Part shown: piece by piece, positions 9,283 to 17,342 of the stretch | Numbering within the stretch: the stretch's first letter is position 1 | Layout of the letters: each line of letters begins with the position of its first letter | Assembly: GCF_019929575.1 (NCBI RefSeq) | Contig: NZ_JAHZPU010000016.1 | Location: 1 to 37,844, forward strand | Length of the DNA stretch: 37,844 nt | From: Streptococcus infantis | GTDB lineage: Bacteria; Bacillota; Bacilli; Lactobacillales; Streptococcaceae | Direction of reading: 5' to 3' | The notes under the pieces: generated by a model | What the model was told of the DNA's origin: nothing | The model's database searches: none | The model's input: the letters and a program-made list of their open reading frames with translations, nothing else | Made by a program: the position numbers and the translations under genes

Positions 9283-9323
9283 GGGACTACGAAATCGAGA
9301 CTTTGTCTATCGATTTCTGTCCC
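9283..9323. repeat. Partial member of the structured repeat family (hairpin module only)
   Basis: GGGAC (9283-9287) pairs with GTCCC (9319-9323), with inner pairing GAAATCGA/TCGATTTC. This is the first hairpin module of the repeats at 3765 and 31124, in the orientation of the latter. The remainder of 9194-9370 has no recognisable gene. Confidence 0.65.
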
Positions 9324-9338
9324 ACCGCCTTTTCTTGA

Positions 9339-9353
9339 CAATTTCAGAAAATA
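9339..9353. promoter_or_regulatory. Possible CodY box upstream of asd
   Basis: CAATTTCAGAAAATA matches the 15-bp CodY consensus AATTTTCWGAAAATT at 12 positions, about 38 bp upstream of the probable asd -10. Distance and score make this tentative. Confidence 0.35.
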
Positions 9354-9390
9354 GATAGGAAAAAGACTTTTCAATTTTGGTAAAAAGTAG

Positions 9391-9396
9391 TATAAT
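9391..9396 (+). promoter_or_regulatory. asd -10 element
   Basis: A perfect TATAAT 46 nt upstream of the asd ATG. The expected -35 position (about 9368-9373) has no good hexamer, so the promoter may need an activator or be weak. Confidence 0.5.
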
Positions 9397-9441
9397 GTTT
9401 CTATTATAGAAATTTTTAGAAAATTCCGAAAGAGGTTTGTT

Positions 9442-10518
9442 ATGGGATACACAGTTGCTGTTGTCGGCGCTACAGGTGCCGTTGGTGCTCAAATGATCAA
9501 AATGTTGGAAGAATCAACTCTTCCTATCGATAAGATTCGTTACCTTGCGTCTGCACGTTCTGCAGGAAAGGTTTTGCAATTCAAAGGTCAAGATGTGACC
9601 ATCGAAGAAACAACAGAAGATGCTTTTGAAGGGGTTGATATAGCTCTCTTCTCAGCTGGTGGATCAACTTCTGCAAAATACGCACCTTATGCTGTAAAAG
9701 CAGGAGCAGTCGTCGTAGATAACACTTCTTACTTCCGTCAAAATCCCGATGTACCATTGGTTGTTCCTGAAGTGAATGCTCACGCCCTTGATGCTCATAA
9801 CGGAATCATCTCTTGTCCTAACTGTTCAACTATTCAAATGATGGTAGCTCTTGAACCAGTTCGTCAGAAATGGGGCTTGGACCGTATCATCGTATCAACT
9901 TATCAAGCAGTTTCAGGTGCTGGTATGGGAGCAATTCTTGAAACCCAACGTGAGCTTCGTGAAGTCTTGAATGATGGTGTAAATCCGCGTGATTTGCATG
10001 CGGAAATCTTGCCTTCAGGTGGAGATAAGAAACACTATCCAATCGCCTTCAACGCTCTTCCGCAAATTGACGTCTTCACTGACAATGACTATACTTACGA
10101 AGAGATGAAGATGACCAATGAAACTAAGAAAATCATGGAAGACGATAGCATTGCTGTATCAGCAACATGTGTACGTATTCCAGTTTTGTCAGCTCACTCT
10201 GAGTCAGTCTATATTGAAACAAAAGAAGTAGCACCAATCGAAGAAGTGAAAGCAGCTATTGCTGCCTTCCCAGGTGCAGTTCTTGAAGATGATGTTGCTC
10301 ACCAAATCTATCCTCAAGCAGTAAATGCTGTTGGTTCACGTGATACATTCGTTGGACGTATCCGTAAAGACTTGGATGCAGAAAAAGGTATCCATATGTG
10401 GGTAGTATCTGATAATCTTCTTAAAGGTGCAGCTTGGAACTCAGTTCAAATCGCAGAAACACTTCACGAACGTGGTCTAGTATGCCCAACAGCTGAATTA
10501 AAATTTGAATTGAAATAG
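9442..10518 (+). CDS. asd: Aspartate-semialdehyde dehydrogenase
   Basis: Converts aspartyl phosphate to aspartate semialdehyde with NADPH, the branch point to lysine/diaminopimelate and to threonine/methionine. 358 residues. The NADP-binding loop [10 protein letters not shown] is at residues 9-18. The active-site cysteine is in SCPNCSTIQ (Cys128). The second catalytic segment, [18 protein letters not shown], follows near residue 195, and the dimerisation domain is complete. The ribosome site AAAGAGG lies 7 nt before the ATG. dapA, encoding the next step toward diaminopimelate, lies downstream, but 522 bp of repeats separate them. Confidence 0.97.
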   Translation: MGYTVAVVGATGAVGAQMIKMLEESTLPIDKIRYLASARSAGKVLQFKGQDVTIEETTEDAFEGVDIALFSAGGSTSAKYAPYAVKAGAVVVDNTSYFRQNPDVPLVVPEVNAHALDAHNGIISCPNCSTIQMMVALEPVRQKWGLDRIIVSTYQAVSGAGMGAILETQRELREVLNDGVNPRDLHAEILPSGGDKKHYPIAFNALPQIDVFTDNDYTYEEMKMTNETKKIMEDDSIAVSATCVRIPVLSAHSESVYIETKEVAPIEEVKAAIAAFPGAVLEDDVAHQIYPQAVNAVGSRDTFVGRIRKDLDAEKGIHMWVVSDNLLKGAAWNSVQIAETLHERGLVCPTAELKFELK

Positions 10519-10524
10519 GGAGCA

Positions 10525-10957
10525 AAACAGAAATTAGTAACTCGAAGAGTTTGATTTCTTCCTCGCTTTTATAATTTTAGGCTCAGGCTATAAAAGTCCA
10601 CTGGACTTTTATACTCCCCCCGCACAGTTGATTAGGAAGTACGAATGTTGCAAACATGAGTAATTCCAATCAACCACTGCGTCATGAAACAGAAATCAGT
10701 GACTCGAAGAGATTGATTTCTCCTTCGCTTTTATAATTCAAGGTTCAGGCTATAAAAGTCCACCGGACTTTTATACTCCCCCCCCCCGCACAGTTGATTA
10801 GGATATTTTTAGGGATTTGATAGCATGTTAAAACTTAAGGAAGAACTTACTTCGTAAGTCTTATCTGCAACCTCAAAGCATTGCTTTGAGCAATCAACCA
10901 CTGCGTTATGAAACAGAAATCAGTAACTCGAAGAGTTTGATTTCTCCTTCGCTATCT
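10525..10957. repeat. Array of structured repeats between asd and dapA
   Basis: Two full units and one partial unit, starting at AAACAGAAAT 10525, 10687 and 10911. Each full unit has a small hairpin, then a palindromic hairpin (ATAAAAGTCC...GGACTTTTAT at 10590-10612 and 10752-10774), a C-run (6 C and 10 C), and a long stem from CGCACAGTTGATTAGG and CAATCAACCACTGCG. The loop of that stem differs between units and in unit 2 carries its own hairpin, CTCAAAGC/GCTTTGAG (10872-10890). The long-stem ends match those in the repeats at 3765 and 31124. No gene is seen here. The array and the following 80 bp fill the whole asd-dapA gap. Confidence 0.8.
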
Positions 10958-10985
10958 AACGAATCTACTTGTTTTACTTACAGAA

Positions 10986-11026
10986 CAGGAGGCAAAGGCA
11001 AGTATGCCCCAGCCTCTTTCTTATAG
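10986..11026 (+). promoter_or_regulatory. Hairpin in the dapA leader, possible weak terminator or attenuator
   Basis: GAGGC...GCCTC encloses GGCA/TGCC and is followed by TTTCTT, just upstream of the dapA ribosome site. No leader peptide or known riboswitch is recognisable in front of it. Confidence 0.35.
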
Positions 11027-11040
11027 AGAAAGGTTTTCCG

Positions 11041-11976
11041 ATGTCTTATCAAGATTTAAAAAATTGTAAAATTATCACGGCCTTTATTACTCCTTTTCAT
11101 GAAGATGGATCTATCAATTTCGATGCTATTCCAAAGTTGATTGAACATTTATTAGCTCATCATACAGATGGAATTCTCCTAGCAGGAACAACTGCTGAGA
11201 GTCCGACTCTAACTCACGATGAAGAGTTGCAGTTGTTTGCAGCTGTTCAAAGGGTTGTTAATGGCCGTGTTCCTTTAATTGCTGGTGTTGGTACCAATGA
11301 TACACGTGACTCTATTGAGTTCGTCAAAGAGGTAGCAGAGTTTGGCGGTTTTGCGGCTGGTCTAGCGATTGTTCCCTACTACAATAAACCATCTCAAGAA
11401 GGTATGTACCAGCACTTTAAAGCTATTGCAGACGCATCGGATTTGCCAATTATTATCTATAACATACCAGGTCGTGTAGTTGTTGAAATGACTCCAGATA
11501 CCTTACTTCGTTTGGCGGAACATCCAAACATCATTGGTGTCAAAGAATGTACCAGTCTTGCGAATATGGCTTACTTGATTGAGCATAAACCAGAAGAATT
11601 TTTGGTTTACACTGGTGAAGATGGTGATGCTTTCCATGCGATGAACTTGGGTGCTGATGGGGTTATTTCTGTTGCTTCCCATACAAATGGGGATGAAATG
11701 CATGAAATGTTCACTGCGATTGAAGAGAGTGATATGAAGAAAGCAGCAGCTATTCAACGTAAATTTATTCCTAAAGTTAATGCTCTCTTCTCTTACCCAA
11801 GTCCTGCACCTGTGAAGGCAGTCCTCAACTATATGGGATTTGAAGCTGGGCCAACTCGTCTACCTTTAGTTCCTACACCTGAAGAGGGTGCTAAACGCAT
11901 TATCAAGGTTGTTATTGATGGAGACTATGAAGCAACCAAGGCAACTGTCACTGGAGTGCTTCGTCCAGATTACTAA
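11041..11976 (+). CDS. dapA: 4-hydroxy-tetrahydrodipicolinate synthase
   Basis: Condenses aspartate semialdehyde with pyruvate, the first committed step to diaminopimelate and lysine (lysine is needed for streptococcal peptidoglycan). 311 residues from [10 protein letters not shown]. This ATG has AAAGG 8 nt upstream; a longer frame reaching 10969 has no support. The family signature [13 protein letters not shown] is at residues 49-61. The catalytic Tyr140 lies in IIYNIPGR and the Schiff-base Lys168 in IGVKECT. It follows asd but is separated from it by repeats; it is followed by its own terminator. Confidence 0.96.
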   Translation: MSYQDLKNCKIITAFITPFHEDGSINFDAIPKLIEHLLAHHTDGILLAGTTAESPTLTHDEELQLFAAVQRVVNGRVPLIAGVGTNDTRDSIEFVKEVAEFGGFAAGLAIVPYYNKPSQEGMYQHFKAIADASDLPIIIYNIPGRVVVEMTPDTLLRLAEHPNIIGVKECTSLANMAYLIEHKPEEFLVYTGEDGDAFHAMNLGADGVISVASHTNGDEMHEMFTAIEESDMKKAAAIQRKFIPKVNALFSYPSPAPVKAVLNYMGFEAGPTRLPLVPTPEEGAKRIIKVVIDGDYEATKATVTGVLRPDY

Positions 11977-11985
11977 TATAACTAG

Positions 11986-12024
11986 AAACTTCCTAAACAA
12001 GTAAAATTGTTTGGAAGTTTTTTT
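11986..12024 (+). terminator. dapA terminator
   Basis: AAACTTCCTAAACAA pairs with TTGTTTGGAAGTTT (one bulged base) and is followed by a T run. It lies just upstream of the dprA competence promoter. Confidence 0.88.
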
Positions 12025-12031
12025 CTTTTTC

Positions 12032-12039
12032 TACGAATA
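12032..12039 (+). promoter_or_regulatory. ComX (SigX) cin-box / combox of dprA
   Basis: A perfect TACGAATA preceded by a T-rich stretch, the established recognition element for the alternative sigma factor ComX of streptococcal competence. It is 32 nt upstream of the dprA ATG. Confidence 0.92.
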
Positions 12040-12070
12040 AATAGATAGAGAGAAAAATAAGGAGTTTATC

Positions 12071-12934
12071 ATGAAAATTAAGATTGATAATTTTGAGATT
12101 TATAAGTTGAAACAAGCAGGTTTAAGTAATCAACAAGTTTTAAAAGTACTTCAATATGGAGAAATCTATGATCAGGAATTAACCTTAGAAACGATAGCAA
12201 ATGCATCCGAGTGTCGAAATCCTGTTCTTTTTATGGAACGTTACCATAAACTTACCTTTGAAAGTATGGAGAGATTAAGAAGTGACTTTGAAAAATTTCC
12301 TTCATTTTCAATTCTAGATGATGTCTATCCCTTTGCTCTCAGTGAAATCTATGATGCTCCAGTATTATTATTCTATAAGGGGGATTTAAATCTCCTAAAG
12401 TTGCCTAAGATTGCGGTTGTAGGCAGTCGCTCTTGTAGTCAAACAGGAGCAAAATCAGTCCGTAAGATTATTGAAGAATTGGAGAATGAGCTGGTGGTTG
12501 TAAGCGGCCTTGCTAGAGGAATTGATACTGCAGCACATATGTCTATTCTCCAAGGTGGCGGGAAAACCATTGCTGTCATTGGTACTGGCTTAGATGTCTA
12601 TTACCCACGATCCAATAAACGATTGCAGGACTATATTGGTGAATACCATTTGCTACTCAGTGAGTACGGACCAGGTGAAGAACCTTTGAAATATCACTTT
12701 CCAGCAAGAAATCGGATTATTGCTGGCCTTTGTATGGGTGTTATCGTTGCTGAAGCAAAGATGAGATCTGGTAGTTTAATTACTTGTGAGCGAGCTATGG
12801 AAGAAGGGAGAGATGTCTTTGCTATTCCAGGTAGTATTTTAGATGGTCGTTCAGATGGTTGCCATCATTTGGTCCAGGAAGGAGCAAAACTTGTTTCAAG
12901 CGGTCAGGATGTGTTAGCAGAATTTGAATTTTAG
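12071..12934 (+). CDS. dprA: DNA processing protein DprA (competence recombination mediator)
   Basis: Binds incoming single-stranded DNA during transformation, loads RecA, and in pneumococcus also shuts down competence by binding ComE. 287 residues (pneumococcal DprA is about 282). An N-terminal SAM-like region spans about residues 1-90, followed by the Rossmann-like DNA-binding domain. The family motifs are present: VVGSRSCSQTGAKS (about 117-130), SGLARGIDTAAH (about 148-159), and FPARNRIIAGL with MRSGSLITCERAMEEGRDVFA in the C-terminal half. The ATG follows AAGGAG. The cin-box upstream marks it as a late competence gene. Confidence 0.97.
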   Translation: MKIKIDNFEIYKLKQAGLSNQQVLKVLQYGEIYDQELTLETIANASECRNPVLFMERYHKLTFESMERLRSDFEKFPSFSILDDVYPFALSEIYDAPVLLFYKGDLNLLKLPKIAVVGSRSCSQTGAKSVRKIIEELENELVVVSGLARGIDTAAHMSILQGGGKTIAVIGTGLDVYYPRSNKRLQDYIGEYHLLLSEYGPGEEPLKYHFPARNRIIAGLCMGVIVAEAKMRSGSLITCERAMEEGRDVFAIPGSILDGRSDGCHHLVQEGAKLVSSGQDVLAEFEF

Positions 12935-12939
12935 GCACG

Positions 12940-12967
12940 AGAAAAGATTTATTGATTAAACTTTTCT
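12940..12967 (+). terminator. Probable dprA terminator
   Basis: AGAAAAG (12940-12946) pairs with CTTTTCT (12961-12967), with further TTTA/TAAA pairing inside. The T run that follows is interrupted, so efficiency is uncertain. Confidence 0.45.
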
Positions 12968-12988
12968 TCTATATATAGTAGTTAAGTC

Positions 12989-13017
12989 TTGACAGGTTTT
13001 TAAAAATGGTTTACACT
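12989..13017 (+). promoter_or_regulatory. topA promoter
   Basis: Consensus -35 TTGACA (12989-12994), 17-bp spacer, -10 TACACT (13012-13017). The topA GTG start is about 30 nt after the predicted transcription start. Confidence 0.72.
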
Positions 13018-13052
13018 TTATAAAGTTTATTACTTTGAAAAGGTGTGATACT

Positions 13053-15140
13053 GTGGCTACGGCAACAAAGAAGAAAAAATCAACAATTAAAAAAAATCTA
13101 GTAATCGTGGAGTCGCCTGCAAAGGCTAAAACGATTGAAAAATATTTGGGTAGAAACTATAAAGTTTTAGCAAGTGTCGGTCATATCCGTGATTTGAAAA
13201 AATCCAGTATGTCGGTCGATTTTGAGAATAACTACGAGCCCCAATATATCAATATTCGCGGAAAAGGTCCTCTCATCAATGACTTGAAAAAAGAAGCTAA
13301 AAAAGCCAATAAAGTCTTCCTCGCAAGTGACCCGGACCGTGAAGGAGAAGCTATTTCTTGGCATTTGGCCCATATTCTGAATCTAGATGAGAATGAAACT
13401 AACCGTGTTGTTTTCAATGAGATTACAAAAGATGCGGTAAAAAATGCTTTTAAAGAACCTCGTAAGATTGACATGGATTTGGTGGATGCCCAACAAGCCC
13501 GTCGTGTATTGGACCGCTTGGTAGGTTATTCAATTTCACCAATTTTATGGAAAAAGGTCAAGAAGGGCTTATCAGCTGGCCGTGTTCAGTCTGTTGCGCT
13601 CAAGTTAATCATTGACCGTGAAAATGAGATCAATGCTTTTCAACCAGAAGAATATTGGACTATTGATGGAGTCTTCAAAAAGGGAACTAAGCAATTCCAA
13701 GCATCCTTCTATGGAATGAATGGCAAGAAGATGAAATTGACTAGTAATGAAGAGGTCAAAGAAGTCTTGTCTCACCTATCTAGCAAAGACTTTACAGTTG
13801 ATCAGGTAGATAAAAAAGAACGCAAGCGTAACGCTCCACTACCTTATACGACCTCAACTATGCAGATGGATGCAGCTAACAAGATCAATTTCCGTACTCG
13901 AAAGACCATGATGGTTGCCCAGCAACTCTATGAAGGGATTAATATTGGTACGGGCGTCCAAGGTTTGATCACCTATATGCGTACAGACTCGACTCGTATC
14001 AGTCCAGTGGCGCAAAACGAAGCAGCTAGCTACATCAATGAACGTTTTGGTAGTAAGTATTCTAAGCATGGCAGCAAAGTCAAGAATGCTTCAGGTGCCC
14101 AAGATGCCCATGAGGCTATCCGCCCATCAAGTGTTTTCAATACACCTGAAAAGATTGCTAAGTACTTGGATAAAGACCAACTCAAACTCTATACCCTTAT
14201 CTGGAACCGTTTTGTAGCGAGTCAGATGACGGGTGCTATCTTTGATACCATGGCTGTGAAACTGTCTCAAAATGGAGTTCAATTTGCAGCAAATGGTAGC
14301 CAGGTTAAGTTTGATGGTTACTTGGCCATTTACAATGACTCAGATAAGAATAAGATGTTGCCGGATATGGCAGTTGGTGATGTCGTCAAGCAGGTCAATA
14401 GTAAACCTGAGCAGCACTTCACTCAACCACCAGCCCGATATTCGGAAGCAACACTGATTAAGACCTTGGAAGAAAATGGAGTTGGACGTCCATCAACTTA
14501 TGCACCAACCATTGAAACCATCCAAAAGCGCTATTATGTCCGCCTTGCAGCCAAGCGTTTTGAGCCGACTGAATTGGGAGAAATTGTTAACAAACTGATT
14601 GTTGAGTACTTCCCTGATATTGTCAATGTGACCTTTACAGCTGAAATGGAAAGAAAACTTGATGATGTCGAGGTCGGAAAAGAACAGTGGCAACGTGTTA
14701 TCGACGCCTTTTACAAACCATTCTCTAAAGAGGTTGCCAAAGCCGAAGAGGAGATGGAAAAAATCCAAATCAAGGACGAGCCGGCAGGATTTGATTGTGA
14801 AGTATGTGGCAGTCCTATGGTGATTAAATTAGGCCGCTTTGGTAAATTCTATGCTTGTAGTAATTTCCCAGATTGCCGTCATACACAAGCAATCGTGAAA
14901 GAAATTGGTGTCGAATGCCCAAGCTGTCATCAAGGTCAAATCATCGAACGCAAAACCAAACGTAATCGTATTTTCTATGGATGCAATCGTTATCCAGAGT
15001 GTGAATTCACTTCTTGGGATAAACCTGTTGGACGAGATTGCCCAAAATGTGGCAACTTCCTCATGGAGAAAAAAGTCCGTGGTGGCGGTAAGCAGGTTGT
15101 TTGTAGCAATGGTGATTACGAAGAAGAAAAAATCAAATAA
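13053..15140 (+). CDS. topA: DNA topoisomerase I
   Basis: Type IA enzyme that relaxes negative supercoils and balances gyrase. 695 residues from a GTG start ([10 protein letters not shown]), the pneumococcal length. The GTG has AAAGGTG 8-9 nt upstream; a TTG six codons earlier is less likely. The Toprim domain begins [18 protein letters not shown] and contains the acidic triad DPDREGE (93-99). The catalytic Tyr308 is in [12 protein letters not shown]. The C-terminus has zinc-ribbon segments: CEVC...CSNFPDC, CPSC...CNRYPEC and CPKC.... A terminator follows within 10 nt of the stop. Confidence 0.97.
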   Translation: MATATKKKKSTIKKNLVIVESPAKAKTIEKYLGRNYKVLASVGHIRDLKKSSMSVDFENNYEPQYINIRGKGPLINDLKKEAKKANKVFLASDPDREGEAISWHLAHILNLDENETNRVVFNEITKDAVKNAFKEPRKIDMDLVDAQQARRVLDRLVGYSISPILWKKVKKGLSAGRVQSVALKLIIDRENEINAFQPEEYWTIDGVFKKGTKQFQASFYGMNGKKMKLTSNEEVKEVLSHLSSKDFTVDQVDKKERKRNAPLPYTTSTMQMDAANKINFRTRKTMMVAQQLYEGINIGTGVQGLITYMRTDSTRISPVAQNEAASYINERFGSKYSKHGSKVKNASGAQDAHEAIRPSSVFNTPEKIAKYLDKDQLKLYTLIWNRFVASQMTGAIFDTMAVKLSQNGVQFAANGSQVKFDGYLAIYNDSDKNKMLPDMAVGDVVKQVNSKPEQHFTQPPARYSEATLIKTLEENGVGRPSTYAPTIETIQKRYYVRLAAKRFEPTELGEIVNKLIVEYFPDIVNVTFTAEMERKLDDVEVGKEQWQRVIDAFYKPFSKEVAKAEEEMEKIQIKDEPAGFDCEVCGSPMVIKLGRFGKFYACSNFPDCRHTQAIVKEIGVECPSCHQGQIIERKTKRNRIFYGCNRYPECEFTSWDKPVGRDCPKCGNFLMEKKVRGGGKQVVCSNGDYEEEKIK

Positions 15141-15144
15141 AATG

Positions 15145-15176
15145 AGTCCTGAAATTAAATTTCAGGCTCTTTTTAG
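15145..15176 (+). terminator. topA terminator
   Basis: GAGTCCTGAAAT pairs with ATTTCAGGCTC around TAA with one unpaired base, followed by TTTTT. Confidence 0.85.
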
Positions 15177-15243
15177 TTGAAGCTTGACAAAATTCATCAT
15201 TGTATGCGAAACTAGAATAAGATTATTTTAACTAGGAGAAAAT

Positions 15244-15603
15244 ATGCGTTTCATTTATCTCAGTATTGGTTTTATCTCATTAGCCCTAGCTCTGGTAGGT
15301 GTAGTTTTACCACTTTTGCCAACAACTCCCTTTCTCTTGTTGTCAATTGCCTGTTTTTCAAAATCTTCTAAACGTTTTGAAGATTGGCTTTATCATACCA
15401 AACTTTATCAGACTTACGTAGCTGACTTTCGTGAGACCAAGTCTATTGCGCGTGAACGTAAGAAAAAAATTATTGTATCGATTTATATCTTGATGGGAAT
15501 TTCCATTTATTTTGCGCCTCTTTTACCAGTCAAAATCGGTTTGGGATGTTTAACCATCTTTATTACCTACTATCTTTTTAAGGTGATTCCTGATAAAGAA
15601 TAG
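15244..15603 (+). CDS. YbaN-family (DUF454) small inner-membrane protein
   Basis: 119 residues. The YbaN/DUF454 pattern is clear at the start: two hydrophobic stretches around LPLLPTTPFLLLS, then CFSKSSKRFEDWLYHTKLYQTYVADF and a basic stretch RERKKKIIV, followed by two more membrane segments (about residues 77-112). The function of the family is not established. AGGAG lies 5 nt before the ATG; a TAGAAT at 15213-15218 could be its -10. It sits alone between topA and cutC and is probably its own transcription unit. Confidence 0.85.
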   Translation: MRFIYLSIGFISLALALVGVVLPLLPTTPFLLLSIACFSKSSKRFEDWLYHTKLYQTYVADFRETKSIARERKKKIIVSIYILMGISIYFAPLLPVKIGLGCLTIFITYYLFKVIPDKE

Positions 15604-15657
15604 CTTTAATAAGTAACGATTTCCCTTGATAAAAATAAAAACATATTCGGAATAATA

Positions 15658-15666
15658 TGATATAAT
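15658..15666 (+). promoter_or_regulatory. cutC promoter (extended -10)
   Basis: TGATATAAT, i.e. TATAAT at 15661-15666 with an upstream TG. No convincing -35 at the correct distance. 30 nt upstream of the cutC ATG. Confidence 0.6.
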
Positions 15667-15696
15667 AAATTTAAACTAATCTTCAAGGAGAATCAA

Positions 15697-16329
15697 ATGA
15701 TTTACGAATTTTGTGCTGAAAATGTAACCTTGCTTGAAAAAGCTATGCAGGCAGGAGCTCGCCGCATCGAGCTCTGTGATAATCTAGCAGTTGGTGGAAC
15801 AACTCCAAGCTACGGAGTGACAAAGGCAGCTGTGGAACTGGCGGTCGACTACGATACGACCATTATGACTATGATTCGCCCGCGTGGTGGTGATTTTGTC
15901 TACAATGATTTAGAAGTTGCTATCATGCTTGAGGATATTGCTCTAACTGCTCAAGCAGGAAGCCAAGGCGTTGTCTTTGGTGCATTGACTGCTGATAAGA
16001 AGTTGGACAAGGCCAATCTTGAAAAATTGATTGCTGCATCTAAAGGTATGGAAATTGTTTTCCATATGGCATTTGATGAATTGAGCGACCAAGATCAATT
16101 AGAAGCTATTGATTGGCTCAGCCAAGCTGGAGTGGCACGCATCCTGACTCGTGCTGGTGTATCTGGCGATTCTCTAGAGAAACGTTTTGCTCACTATCAC
16201 AAAATTTTAGAACACGCTACAGGAAAAATTGAAATTTTACCTGGTGGAGGGATTGACATGGACAACCGTCAAACCTTTATCGACCAACTAGGTGTGACAC
16301 AATTACATGGAACAAAGGTTGTCTTTTAA
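15697..16329 (+). CDS. cutC: CutC family protein (copper homeostasis / PF03932)
   Basis: 210-residue TIM-barrel protein. Family hallmarks are the start YEFCAENV, then AGARRIELCDNLAVGGTTPSYG (about residues 19-40), MIRPRGGDFVY (about 61-71), GVVFGALTADKKLD, FHMAFDE (about 121-127), RILTRAG and a C-terminal GGGI...LHGTKVV. CutC was linked to copper tolerance, but its biochemical activity is still unclear, so the name should be read as family membership only. The ribosome site is AAGGAG. The next gene begins 43 nt downstream behind a hairpin. Confidence 0.92.
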   Translation: MIYEFCAENVTLLEKAMQAGARRIELCDNLAVGGTTPSYGVTKAAVELAVDYDTTIMTMIRPRGGDFVYNDLEVAIMLEDIALTAQAGSQGVVFGALTADKKLDKANLEKLIAASKGMEIVFHMAFDELSDQDQLEAIDWLSQAGVARILTRAGVSGDSLEKRFAHYHKILEHATGKIEILPGGGIDMDNRQTFIDQLGVTQLHGTKVVF

Positions 16330-16336
16330 AAAATAG

Positions 16337-16366
16337 AAAGGAACTGCTAGCTTTTGGTAGCAGTTT
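16337..16366 (+). promoter_or_regulatory. Ribosome site separated from its start by a hairpin (YjbR-like gene)
   Basis: AAAGGA (16337-16342) is 30 nt from the ATG at 16373, too far for normal initiation. Between them AACTGCTA pairs perfectly with TAGCAGTT. If folded, only about 8 nt (TTTCACTT) would separate the ribosome site from the ATG. The hairpin could also be a weak terminator for cutC. Confidence 0.45.
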
Positions 16367-16372
16367 TCACTT

Positions 16373-17029
16373 ATGTTTGAAATTTTTAAGGCCTACCAAT
16401 TTAACAGTAAAAAGGCTAAAGAGTATGGATTTGTAGAAAATCAAGGCGTATGGACCCATAGTTCGACTATCTTGCAGGGAGATTTTCTCATGTTGGTTAC
16501 AGTTGAGGATGGAGTCTTAGGTTTTCAAGTTTATGACCAAGAAACTGGTGATCTCTATCCACAAGTTCATATGACCAGTATGAGAGGGACATTTGTAGGA
16601 AGTGTCCGTGAAGCCTGCTTAGAAGTTCTTTATGAAATCCGAAAGTCTTGTTTTGATGTGCAGGATTTTATCTATCCTCAGACCAAGAGAATCATGACTC
16701 GTGTTCAAGAAAAGTATGAAAATCAATTAGAATACTTATGGGAGAAATCTCCTGATACTGCGATTTTACGCCATGAGGGCAATCAAAAGTGGTATGCGGT
16801 TCTTATGAAGATTTCTTGGGATGAGCTTGAAAAGGGCAGAGAAGGATTAGTGGAAGCAGTCAATCTCAAACATGATCAAGTATTTGATTTGTTGGTAAAA
16901 AAAGGGATTTATCCAGCCTTTCATATGAACAAGCGCTACTGGATTAGTGTGCCACTGGATGATAGTTTATCAGATGAAGAGTTGCTAGAATTGATCGAAA
17001 AAAGCTGGAACTTGACCTTGAAAAAGTAA
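16373..17029 (+). CDS. MmcQ/YjbR-like protein (CyaY-fold) with N-terminal extension
   Basis: 218 residues. The C-terminal half, from about residue 105 (TKRIMTRVQEKYENQLEYLW) to the end (NKRYWISVPL, SDEELLELIEKSWNLT), has the layout of the YjbR/MmcQ family, small double-wing proteins suspected of DNA binding. The first about 100 residues (FEIFKAYQFNSKKAKEYGF..., then EDGVLGFQVYDQETGDLYPQVH) are an extension common in streptococcal members as I recall. No enzymatic function is established. The start has no well-placed ribosome site except one brought near by a hairpin. It may be co-transcribed with cutC. Confidence 0.75.
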   Translation: MFEIFKAYQFNSKKAKEYGFVENQGVWTHSSTILQGDFLMLVTVEDGVLGFQVYDQETGDLYPQVHMTSMRGTFVGSVREACLEVLYEIRKSCFDVQDFIYPQTKRIMTRVQEKYENQLEYLWEKSPDTAILRHEGNQKWYAVLMKISWDELEKGREGLVEAVNLKHDQVFDLLVKKGIYPAFHMNKRYWISVPLDDSLSDEELLELIEKSWNLTLKK

Positions 17030-17086
17030 TTAGATTTACTTGATTTTTCAAACATTTTCAATTAGCAAAATATTCTTTACTGAAGA

Positions 17087-17101
17087 AATTTTCAGAAAAT
17101 A
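17087..17101. promoter_or_regulatory. CodY box upstream of the leu operon
   Basis: AATTTTCAGAAAATA matches the CodY consensus AATTTTCWGAAAATT at 14 of 15 positions. It ends 12 bp upstream of the leu -35. CodY, activated by branched-chain amino acids, is known to repress such operons in streptococci and lactococci. Confidence 0.88.
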
Positions 17102-17113
17102 TTGGATTTTTTC

Positions 17114-17142
17114 TTGACAAGTGATTTTTCCTATGCTAGAAT
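17114..17142 (+). promoter_or_regulatory. leu operon promoter
   Basis: -35 TTGACA (17114-17119), 17-bp spacer, -10 TAGAAT (17137-17142) with TG one base upstream (extended -10). Transcription would start near 17149, about 30 nt before the leader peptide. Confidence 0.88.
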
Positions 17143-17178
17143 ACTAAACAAGATATCAAACGAAGGAGAAAGTCAAAC

Positions 17179-17232
17179 ATGAAAACAGCTAAGTTTAATC
17201 AATTTGCTTTGTTGTTGAGGTACTCGGGCTAG
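17179..17232 (+). CDS. leuL: leu operon leader peptide
   Basis: A 17-codon frame, MKTAKFNQFALLLRYSG, with three consecutive Leu codons (all TTG, 17209-17217) near its end. AAGGAGAAA precedes the ATG. It lies between the leu promoter and a strong terminator ahead of leuA. This is the layout of ribosome-mediated attenuation: scarcity of charged leucyl-tRNA stalls the ribosome at the Leu codons. Similar leader control is known for the leu operon of Lactococcus lactis. Confidence 0.85.
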   Translation: MKTAKFNQFALLLRYSG

Positions 17233-17314
17233 TGCAGAAGCATTAGTCCTGTTTGGCTTACCAAGCGGGAGTAAATCAACATCTCGCTTGGAACTCCGAG
17301 CGAGATGTTTTTTT
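17221..17314 (+). promoter_or_regulatory. leu attenuator with mutually exclusive hairpins
   Basis: Segment 1 (17221-17230, TACTCGGGCT, the end of the leader frame) can pair with segment 2 (17264-17273, AGCGGGAGTA). Segment 2 (17261-17270, CCAAGCGGGA) can instead pair with segment 3 (17282-17291, TCTCGCTTGG) as an antiterminator. Segment 3 (AACATCTCGCT, 17278-17288) pairs perfectly with segment 4 (AGCGAGATGTT, 17299-17309) as the terminator, followed by a T run to 17314. A ribosome stalled on the Leu codons would cover segment 1 and free segment 2. Confidence 0.85.
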
Positions 17315-17342
17315 AAACCAAATTTAGAAAAGGGGAAATCTT

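Noticed and set aside
9335..9340. TTGACA as the asd -35
   Set aside because: No acceptable -10 lies 16-18 bp downstream, and the good TATAAT at 9391 is 50 bp away.
10969..11040. Extended N-terminus for dapA (24 extra residues)
   Set aside because: The extension is not conserved in DapA, and the ATG at 11041 has a properly spaced ribosome site.
13035..13052. TTG start for topA six codons upstream
   Set aside because: It overlaps the ribosome site AAAGGTG used by the GTG at 13053, and the GTG gives the known family N-terminus.
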